DNA of 7,263 nucleotides from assembly GCA_013042695.1 (NCBI GenBank), contig JABDPQ010000059.1, forward strand, positions 1 to 7,263, in the 5' to 3' direction. The stretch's first letter is position 1; the number at the start of each line of letters is the position of its first letter. Below, piece after piece: positions 1 to 4,562 of this stretch. The position numbers and the translations under genes are program-made. The notes below the pieces were generated by a model. That model made no database searches. It worked only from the letters and a program-made list of their open reading frames with translations, and was not told where the DNA came from. This DNA comes from Desulfobacterales bacterium. Lineage in GTDB: Bacteria; Desulfobacterota; Desulfobulbia; Desulfobulbales; Desulfocapsaceae.

Positions 1-419
1 GCATGGATCATGTCATCAATATCGCTGGCCATCGCCTATCCACTGGTGCCATGGAAGAACTAATCGCAACTCATCCGGACATCGCCGAATGTGCTGTCAT
101 CGGAACGGATGACCAGTTAAAAGGGCAACTGCCGGTGGGGCTCTTCGTGCTCAAATCAGGGGTCAATCGAGATTCTGAGGAAATAAAAACAGAACTGGTG
201 AAAATGGTGCGGGAACAGATTGGCGCCATTGCCTGCTTTAGAGAATCGTCTGAAGTTGTGCGGCTGCCCAAGACCAGATCCGGAAAAATTCTCAGAGGTA
301 CGATGCGTTCAATTGCCGCAGGCAAGGAATACCGTGTGCCCTCAACAATCGATGATCCCGTAATTCTTGATGAGATTACGGACACCCTGACTAAGATGGG
401 TTATCCACATTCCTCATAG
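1..419 (+). CDS. prpE: Propionyl-CoA synthetase (PrpE-like acyl-CoA synthetase), C-terminal part only
   Basis: This is the last 138 or so residues of an AMP-forming acyl-CoA synthetase of the ANL superfamily, which activates a short-chain acid with ATP and CoA in the cytosol. The visible part is the mobile C-terminal domain. It starts at the hinge (DHVINIAGHRLSTG), continues through HPDIAECAVIG and LKGQLPVG, and ends after PKTRSGKILR. In that last motif the lysine (visible residue 95) is the family's catalytic lysine, often regulated by acetylation. GHRLSTG is more like PrpE than acetyl-CoA synthetase, and the sucCD/transcarboxylase context supports propionate as substrate. The ATG at base 3 is an internal methionine and not the start. 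The two preceding bases (gc) fit the end of an arginine codon expected at this point in the family, so the gene begins upstream of the window. An acetate-preferring enzyme cannot be excluded. Stop codon is TAG at 417-419. Confidence 0.88.
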   Translation, partial: MDHVINIAGHRLSTGAMEELIATHPDIAECAVIGTDDQLKGQLPVGLFVLKSGVNRDSEEIKTELVKMVREQIGAIACFRESSEVVRLPKTRSGKILRGTMRSIAAGKEYRVPSTIDDPVILDEITDTLTKMGYPHSS

Positions 420-440
420 CAGTCTGAAGGATCTGCAACT

Positions 441-489
441 TGCTCAACAGGCCTTCGCTTAGCTTTTGTCGGCGCCGGCTTGTTGAGCA
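441..489 (+). terminator. Long stem-loop between prpE and sucC (no T-tract)
   Basis: The arms at 441-453 (TGCTCAACAGGCC) and 477-489 (GGCTTGTTGAGCA) pair over 13 bp with one G-U wobble, around a 23-nt loop that includes GGCGCC at 471-476. Short CGC/GCG pairing inside the loop (456-458 with 472-474) could extend the stem. The position just after the prpE stop suggests transcript termination or 3'-end protection. No T-run follows on either strand, so it is not a canonical intrinsic terminator. It could equally be a processing site or a copy of a dispersed palindromic element. Confidence 0.4.
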
Positions 490-556
490 GCACTCTCATA
501 ATCAACCATATCAGCATCTGTTGATAACACTTCACGACTAAACAGCTATCACCTAC

Positions 557-561
557 AGGAG
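557..561 (+). promoter_or_regulatory. Shine-Dalgarno-like AGGAG for sucC, long spacing
   Basis: AGGAG lies 17 nt before the sucC ATG at 579, which is further than the usual 5-10 nt. No better match is closer. A TAA in frame at 564-566 rules out an upstream in-frame start, so the long spacing is real or the gene uses a weak site. No convincing sigma70 promoter is visible between 420 and 556, so sucC may be transcribed from upstream. Confidence 0.4.
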
Positions 562-578
562 CGTAATCAGTAAGTACT

Positions 579-1739
579 ATGAAAATTCATGAATATCAGG
601 CAAAAGAGCTCTTCAGATCCGGACAAATTCCAGTTCCTGATGGCATCCTTTGCACAACTCCAGAAGAAGCAAGAATTGCGGCGAAAACGCTGGGCCTGCC
701 CGTAGCAGTAAAAGCCCAGGTGCATGCAGGTGGCAGGGGTAAAGGTGGTGGTGTGCGCGTGGCAAAAAGTATGGAGGATGCAGGTGATGCCGCCCAAGCA
801 ATACTAGGCATGAAGCTTGTCACTCAGCAAACGGGCTCCGATGGTCGAACCGTCAATAAAGTGCTTGTCGAGCAAGGAGTTGACATTCAAAAGGAACTTT
901 ACCTGTCATTGATAATCAATCGAGAAGACGCTACCGTCACCATCATGGCAAGCCAGGACGGCGGTATGGACATTGAGGAGGTTGCTGCCAAGACACCAGA
1001 GAGAATTATCAAGGTCGGCGTCAATCCGCTGCTGGGGATCCAGGGGTATCATGTGAGGCAGGTTTGTTTCGGGCTTAAGCTTGAGCCTATCCTTGCAAAA
1101 CAATACGGCAAACTATTGCGAAACCTCTACAGCCTTTTTGTTACCAATGATTGTTCACTGCTCGAAATTAATCCATTGATTATTACCGTAGAGCAGCAAA
1201 TTGTTGCACTTGATGCAAAGATCGATATTGATTCCAACGGCCTATTCCGCCACCAGGACCTCGCTGCAATGCTCGACCCGCTGGAAGAAGATGCCAATGA
1301 ACTTGAAGCAGCCAAGTACGACCTCAATTACATCAAGCTCGACGGAACTATCGGCAACATGGTCAATGGTGCGGGCCTTGCCATGGCGACTATGGACATC
1401 ATTAAGCAGGCGGGTGCAGAACCGGCAAATTTTCTCGATGTCGGTGGCGGTGCCAATGCCGAAAAAGTAGAAAACGGTTTTCGTATCATACTCAGCGATC
1501 CTCAGGTTAAAGGTATTCTCATCAACATTTTCGGCGGCATTTTACGCTGTGACGTTCTCGCTCAGGGCGTTGTTCAGGCGGCACATTCAGTTGGCCTTTC
1601 ACTCCCGGTTGTGGTGCGGATGGAAGGCACCAATGTCGATGAAGGCCGGCGCATTCTTACAGAATCTGGCCTGGACCTGATCAATGCCATAGACCTCTCA
1701 GATGCAGCTCAAAAGATTGCAGCAATCGCCGCTGGGTAA
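579..1739 (+). CDS. sucC: Succinyl-CoA synthetase (ADP/GDP-forming) subunit beta
   Basis: This is the beta subunit of succinyl-CoA ligase, which with SucD interconverts succinyl-CoA + NDP + Pi and succinate + CoA + NTP in the cytosol. The 386 residues match the usual family length (388 in E. coli). The N-terminal ATP-grasp domain starts with the hallmark MKIHEYQAKELF. It carries K45 and the glycine-rich loop GGRGK (51-55), then the Mg-nucleotide ligands in EINPL (N198) and D212 of LDAKID. The C-terminal flavodoxin-like domain has GAGLAMATMDI (265-275), NFLDVGGGA (284-292) and NIFGGILRCD (316-325), which contacts the phosphohistidine loop of the alpha subunit. Proline 20 matches the E. coli enzyme; nucleotide specificity is not decided by this. 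The start is fixed by the canonical N-terminus. Unusually, sucD does not follow directly: an unrelated 387-codon gene starts 8 nt after the stop. Confidence 0.97.
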   Translation: MKIHEYQAKELFRSGQIPVPDGILCTTPEEARIAAKTLGLPVAVKAQVHAGGRGKGGGVRVAKSMEDAGDAAQAILGMKLVTQQTGSDGRTVNKVLVEQGVDIQKELYLSLIINREDATVTIMASQDGGMDIEEVAAKTPERIIKVGVNPLLGIQGYHVRQVCFGLKLEPILAKQYGKLLRNLYSLFVTNDCSLLEINPLIITVEQQIVALDAKIDIDSNGLFRHQDLAAMLDPLEEDANELEAAKYDLNYIKLDGTIGNMVNGAGLAMATMDIIKQAGAEPANFLDVGGGANAEKVENGFRIILSDPQVKGILINIFGGILRCDVLAQGVVQAAHSVGLSLPVVVRMEGTNVDEGRRILTESGLDLINAIDLSDAAQKIAAIAAG

Positions 1740-1747
1740 GATTCATC

Positions 1748-2911
1748 ATGGGTAGATTGGTTATAGCTGCAACTATTCTTGCTTTAAGCATCTATTCTGG
1801 TATCAGTTATGCTGAAAAGCTGGTAATAGCAGACGGAGGTGAAACATTTTTACCGGAGAACAGCTTACCTGATCTCCTCAGCACCATTTCTGATGGGGTC
1901 ACCCACATTCAAGTTGAATTGGTGATGACAGCCGATGACCAGGTCGTGGCTCTTTCTGATGTCATACTCAACACCATTACCGATGTTGCGCATGTATTTC
2001 CGGAACGGGTGCGAGATGATGGTAATTTTTATGCGGTTGATTTTACCTATGACGAACTTCAGACGCTGAGACTGAAGCCACAATCAGCAAGACCTTTAGA
2101 GACTACGGCAGTCAGGTACCCCCTGCCTCATTTCCATATCCCCTCTTTAGCAGATATATTGGGGCTTTTGCGCATTATGGAAGCTGAAGGGAGCATATCT
2201 GTTACACTGGTCGCGGAGATTAAAAAAAGCTGGTTTCATCAACAAGAAGGCAAAGACACCAGCCGGGCCACCATAGAAATCCTCGATCGATTTGGTTTTA
2301 CAGCTCCAAAAGACGAACTTTTTATCGCCTCGTACGATCCGGAAGAGCTGCAGCGAATTCACGATACGCTGTTCCCGACCACAGGAATTAAAACAAAGCT
2401 TCTGCAACTCATCGGCAGCAACGACGGACGAGAGACTTTGAGGCTTGAGAGAGGTCGATGGATTTCTTATAATTATGATTGGATGGCAACCAAATTCGGC
2501 CTCAAAGCCGTCTCTGCCTATGCAGACGCTATCGGGCTGCCTCCGGAAACATTTGTAGATGAGACGGGATCCGCAAAACAGCCTCATTATCTTGAAGATG
2601 CTCGATTGCTTGGATTACAGATATTTGTTTATCCTATTGACCATCTCCTGCAGGAATTGGTTGGATATGCTGATACTGCTGAAGAACTGGTCAACCATTT
2701 TTTATTTTCCCTCGACCTGGACGGTCTGCTGACCAGCCGTACCAATTTATTCCGAACCGTTCTAGCCAACCGGAGCAAAGAACAGGTTTCGACTGATGAT
2801 CAAGCGCAATCCATAGAACAGCTTATTGAAAATATGCAAAACTTCGGTAAGCAAGCCGACAATCCATTACAGAAACTAATCCCATATAACCCATCACCTA
2901 TCACCAATTGA
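1748..2911 (+). CDS. Secreted GlpQ-like glycerophosphodiester phosphodiesterase-family protein, predicted catalytically inactive
   Basis: The 387-residue product has a signal peptide (MGR, hydrophobic LVIAATILALSIY, likely cleavage after SYA at residue 22), so it is predicted periplasmic. The rest follows GlpQ almost end to end. LPENSLPD (35-42) matches LPEHTLPA, ELVMTADDQVVAL (57-69) matches DLVMTKDDQLVVL, and TDVAHVFPERVRDDG (78-92), EIKKSWFHQQEGKD (157-170) and YNYDWM (241-246) also align. The active site looks dismantled. The HRG motif is D29-G30-G31, the E-x-D metal pair reads Q55-x-E57, and the second catalytic histidine is serine (S70-D71). The late TDFPD-like motif is TSRTN (329-333). 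Only the E157 metal ligand is clearly kept. About 45 residues beyond the barrel form a polar Gln/Asn-rich tail. The intact frame argues against a decaying pseudogene. It sits 8 nt after sucC and 5 nt before sucD without strong ribosome binding sites, which suggests coupled translation. The homology is solid; lost activity and any new role are inference. Confidence 0.85.
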   Translation: MGRLVIAATILALSIYSGISYAEKLVIADGGETFLPENSLPDLLSTISDGVTHIQVELVMTADDQVVALSDVILNTITDVAHVFPERVRDDGNFYAVDFTYDELQTLRLKPQSARPLETTAVRYPLPHFHIPSLADILGLLRIMEAEGSISVTLVAEIKKSWFHQQEGKDTSRATIEILDRFGFTAPKDELFIASYDPEELQRIHDTLFPTTGIKTKLLQLIGSNDGRETLRLERGRWISYNYDWMATKFGLKAVSAYADAIGLPPETFVDETGSAKQPHYLEDARLLGLQIFVYPIDHLLQELVGYADTAEELVNHFLFSLDLDGLLTSRTNLFRTVLANRSKEQVSTDDQAQSIEQLIENMQNFGKQADNPLQKLIPYNPSPITN

Positions 2912-2916
2912 GAGCC

Positions 2917-3789
2917 ATGTCTATTTTCGTCGATAACAACACACGCCTGATTGTTCAGGGAATTACCGGCCAGGAAGGCCAGTTTCACACGCGACAATGC
3001 ATCAGTTACGGTACCAATGTCGTTGGAGGGGTAACACCTGGTAAGGGAGGCCAGAAAATGGATGGTGTTTTGGTCTTCAATTCTGTTTCTGAAGCAAAAG
3101 AGCAAACGGATGCCAACGCCTCAATGATTTTCGTTCCACCTCCATTTGCCGCTGAAGCTATACTTGAAGCGATCGATGCTGGCATACAACTTATTGTCTG
3201 TATCACTGAAGGCATTCCTGTCATTGATATGCTGAAGGTCAAAAATTACCTTGTCGGTAAATCTTCCCGCCTGATTGGACCGAACTGTCCAGGCATCATT
3301 ACTCCAGGAGCCTGCAAAATTGGCATAATGCCCGCACCAATCCACCGAGCCGGCGGTCCTTTCGGAGTTGTTTCACGATCTGGCACCCTGACTTACGAAG
3401 TAGTCCATCAACTGACGATGGAGGGTTTCGGTCAAACGACCTGTGTCGGCATTGGCGGCGATCCGGTAAATGGAACTGGCTTCATTGATTGTCTCGAAGC
3501 ATTTGAAACAGATCGACAGACCAAGGCAGTCGTAATGGTTGGAGAAATAGGCGGAAATGCAGAAGAAGAAGCCTCGCAGTGGATATCATCAAACATGAGT
3601 AAACCGGTTGTCGGGTTCATTGCCGGCCTGACCGCACCACCAGGCAGAAGAATGGGCCATGCCGGAGCGATTGTCAGCGGAGGCTCAGGTACCGCCAGTG
3701 CAAAAATTGAGGCAATGGAGGCAGGCGGCATCCATGTGTGCCGCAACCTCGGCACACTCGGAAAACTTTGCAAACAAATCTACTCATAG
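2917..3789 (+). CDS. sucD: Succinyl-CoA synthetase (ADP/GDP-forming) subunit alpha
   Basis: This is the CoA-binding and phosphohistidine-bearing subunit of succinyl-CoA ligase, partner of SucC. The 290 residues match the family. The N-terminal Rossmann-like CoA-binding domain shows VQGITGQEGQFH (13-24), GGVTPGKGG (37-45) and the IGPNCPGII segment (120-128). The ligase domain shows VSRSGTLTYE (152-161), GIGGDPVNGT (178-187), VGEIGGNAEEEA (208-219, with E210 near the histidine) and MGHAGAIVSGG (246-256), in which H248 is the phosphorylated catalytic histidine. I place the start at ATG 2917 because MSIFVDNNTR matches the family N-terminus. A TTG at 2908 is in frame and would add three residues, but it overlaps the upstream stop. 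The start lies 5 nt after that stop with only a weak GAGAG, pointing to translational coupling. Confidence 0.96.
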   Translation: MSIFVDNNTRLIVQGITGQEGQFHTRQCISYGTNVVGGVTPGKGGQKMDGVLVFNSVSEAKEQTDANASMIFVPPPFAAEAILEAIDAGIQLIVCITEGIPVIDMLKVKNYLVGKSSRLIGPNCPGIITPGACKIGIMPAPIHRAGGPFGVVSRSGTLTYEVVHQLTMEGFGQTTCVGIGGDPVNGTGFIDCLEAFETDRQTKAVVMVGEIGGNAEEEASQWISSNMSKPVVGFIAGLTAPPGRRMGHAGAIVSGGSGTASAKIEAMEAGGIHVCRNLGTLGKLCKQIYS

Positions 3790-3823
3790 TTTTCAGATCA
3801 GGAGCTATACCATTCTCTGAGTT

Positions 3824-3856
3824 GGGCGGGAGGGTTCTGAGTCACTCCTCCTGCCC
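3824..3856 (+). terminator. GC-rich hairpin 35 nt after sucD, candidate terminator
   Basis: GGGCGGGAGG (3824-3833) pairs with CCTCCTGCCC (3847-3856) over 10 bp with one G-U wobble, extended by T3823-A3857, around a 13-nt loop. Its place just after the last gene of the sucCD unit fits a transcript end. The following bases (agtaatctgcc) have no T-run, so it is not a textbook intrinsic terminator and may act as a 3'-end stabiliser or with Rho. Confidence 0.5.
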
Positions 3857-4085
3857 AGTAATCTGCCTGGACACTCCATTTTAGAAACGCACCCTGCCGA
3901 TACATGCATAACAATGTTCTTTGGTCACCCCACAACAGTGACGATATCCGTGTATTACTTTTTTCGCCTTCTGCCTGTCACCACTCTTACAGACACTGCC
4001 AATAGGTGCTGAGATCAGTTGCACACCCTTTATACTATTTAAACAGAGCGCTTCTCAACAAACGAGTACAAATAACATTTTTTCC
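3857..4085. other. Non-coding gap, first part
   Basis: No coding sequence is supported on either strand. Small signals include a 5-bp hairpin GTCAC/GTGAC (3924-3928 with 3938-3942), a T6 run at 3959-3964 too far from it to be a terminator, and an imperfect dyad GTGC-TGAGATCAGTT-GCAC at 4006-4024 just before a TATACT hexamer (4031-4036) that lacks a matching -35. It also holds the first copy of a duplicated motif (3904-3922). Confidence 0.5.
3904..3922 (+). repeat. Duplicated motif, copy 1 (ATGCAT + AACAATGTTCTTT)
   Basis: ATGCAT followed directly by AACAATGTTCTTT. The second copy at 4114-4136 has ATGCAT, a 4-nt insert GTGT, and then AACGATGTTCTTT, which is 12 of 13 identical. The pair lies about 210 bases apart in the same orientation within the otherwise non-coding gap. 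Confidence 0.45.
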
Positions 4086-4114
4086 TTGACAAGAAATGAA
4101 TCTTCGCCTAAAAA
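4086..4114 (+). promoter_or_regulatory. Sigma70-like promoter P1 for the mmdA operon
   Basis: A perfect -35 TTGACA (4086-4091) is followed by a 17-nt spacer and TAAAAA (4109-4114, 4 of 6 to TATAAT). Transcription would begin near 4121, giving a leader of about 440 nt before mmdA. The -35 match and ideal spacing in an AT-rich intergenic stretch are the support; the -10 is mediocre. Confidence 0.5.
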
Positions 4115-4136
4115 TGCATGTGTAACGATGTTCTTT
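4114..4136 (+). repeat. Duplicated motif, copy 2 (ATGCAT-GTGT-AACGATGTTCTTT)
   Basis: Second copy of the motif at 3904-3922, with a 4-nt insertion. It overlaps the end of the P1 -10 element and the expected transcription start, a position where a bound regulator could control initiation. Confidence 0.45.
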
Positions 4137-4139
4137 TAT

Positions 4140-4168
4140 TTGCTTTCAGAAGTCTCTTTTTCTATATT
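4140..4168 (+). promoter_or_regulatory. Possible second promoter P2 for the mmdA operon
   Basis: TTGCTT (4140-4145), a 17-nt spacer and TATATT (4163-4168, 5 of 6 to TATAAT). The spacing is good but the -35 is weak, and the AT-rich surroundings make chance matches likely. Confidence 0.3.
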
Positions 4169-4241
4169 ATTTAATAAAATTTTAGCTATTTATAGCGATA
4201 AAAATCGTAGCAAGGCCTTTTTATTAGGCACCACCGCTTTC

Positions 4242-4255
4242 TTGTGATATCACAA
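4242..4255. promoter_or_regulatory. Perfect 14-bp palindrome TTGTGATATCACAA, candidate operator
   Basis: TTGTGAT and ATCACAA are exact inverted halves. The half-site TGTGA/TCACA is that of CRP/FNR-family and Rex-type sites, but those normally have 6 bp between the half-sites, whereas here there are only 2. A regulator with different spacing is possible. TTGTGA could also act as the -35 of a third promoter, with TTTATA at 4265-4270 after 17 nt. Confidence 0.4.
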
Positions 4256-4295
4256 TTTAATTTATTTATATCAATATATTAAGGAGAATCACGGA

Positions 4296-4310
4296 ACCAT
4301 CATAGATGGT
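4296..4310 (+). other. Short leader hairpin ACCATC-ata-GATGGT
   Basis: A perfect 6-bp stem (4296-4301 with 4305-4310) with a 3-nt loop lies ahead of the larger fold in the mmdA leader. An unaccompanied AAGGAG sits at 4281-4286 just before it. Confidence 0.35.
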
Positions 4311-4335
4311 CACATATTCACTCTTCGGTAACAGC

Positions 4336-4432
4336 AGTAAACTATAGATACCTCTGCAGGGCAGACAGTAAGCTGGCTACTGAGGTGACCACACCTCTGA
4401 CTTGGCCCAAAACCCAGAAGTATCTATTTACT
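4336..4432 (+). ncRNA. Candidate structured leader RNA (multi-stem junction) upstream of mmdA
   Basis: A closing stem pairs AGTAAA (4336-4341) with TTTACT (4427-4432) and TAGATAC (4345-4351) with GTATCTA (4420-4426): 13 bp with a 3-nt bulge. Inside it three hairpins abut with no linker. These are TCTGC-AGG-GCAGA (4353-4365), CAGTA-7 nt-TACTG (4366-4382) and AGGTG-4 nt-CACCT (4383-4396, sharing an extra G-C that competes with the previous stem). The 5' strand TCTG (4353-4356) can instead extend the closing stem by pairing with CAGA at 4415-4418, so two states exclude each other. GGC in the second hairpin's loop (4375-4377) could pair with GCC at 4405-4407. This looks like a riboswitch-type or protein-responsive leader, but I match it to no known class. 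The pairings are seen in the sequence; function is inference. Confidence 0.4.
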
Positions 4433-4437
4433 ATTAC

Positions 4438-4476
4438 ACCAGTAGCAATCGTACATTTTCACCTGTGGGTGCTGGT
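4438..4476 (+). other. Second leader stem (ACCAG/CTGGT with inner CACC/GGTG)
   Basis: ACCAG (4438-4442) pairs with CTGGT (4472-4476), enclosing the hairpin CACC-TGTG-GGTG (4460-4471). It is less convincing than the preceding fold because the connecting loop is long. Confidence 0.25.
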
Positions 4477-4510
4477 CGCTTCAAGGTAACGCGAGGAGGC
4501 AACAATAAAA

Positions 4511-4543
4511 GCATAGGCAACTGACATGCCTTGCATCATTTTT
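4511..4543 (+). terminator. Attenuator-like hairpin and T-run just before mmdA
   Basis: GCA (4511-4513) and AGGCA (4515-4519) pair with TGCCT (4527-4531) and TGC (4532-4534), giving 8 bp with one bulged T and a 7-nt loop (ACTGACA). After atca comes T5 (4539-4543). The stem is short and moderate in GC, so it would be a weak terminator. Such a signal inside a leader, 20 nt before the start codon, suits regulated read-through. Confidence 0.35.
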
Positions 4544-4551
4544 CCTGTACC

Positions 4552-4557
4552 AAGGAG
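4552..4557 (+). promoter_or_regulatory. Ribosome binding site of mmdA
   Basis: AAGGAG, 5 nt before the ATG at 4563. A second, even stronger AGGAGG at 4494-4499 has no start codon at a usable distance. Confidence 0.75.
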
Positions 4558-4562
4558 ATCGC

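Noticed and set aside
2908..2916. TTG start for sucD three codons upstream
   Set aside because: It overlaps the stop of the preceding gene and adds residues not seen in SucD. ATG 2917 gives the standard N-terminus.
3432..3773. Minus-strand reading frames over sucD and the other genes
   Set aside because: They are antisense shadows of well-conserved genes, with no ribosome binding sites or recognisable protein motifs.
4005..4024. Sigma54-like promoter (GG...TTGC) near TATACT
   Set aside because: The GG-to-GC spacing is 14 nt instead of the required 10, and the TATACT at 4031 has no matching -35.
4306..4347. 13-codon ORF (MVTYSLFGNSSKL) in the mmdA leader as a leader peptide
   Set aside because: The nearest Shine-Dalgarno-like sequence ends 19 nt upstream and the peptide shows no run of a regulatory amino acid.
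4345..4426. Cloverleaf-like outline (7-bp closing stem, central 5-bp stem with 7-nt loop) suggesting a tRNA
   Set aside because: There is no T-arm consensus (GGTTCGAATCC-like), the central loop AGCTGGC lacks the uridine before the anticodon, and the reverse strand also lacks tRNA boxes.
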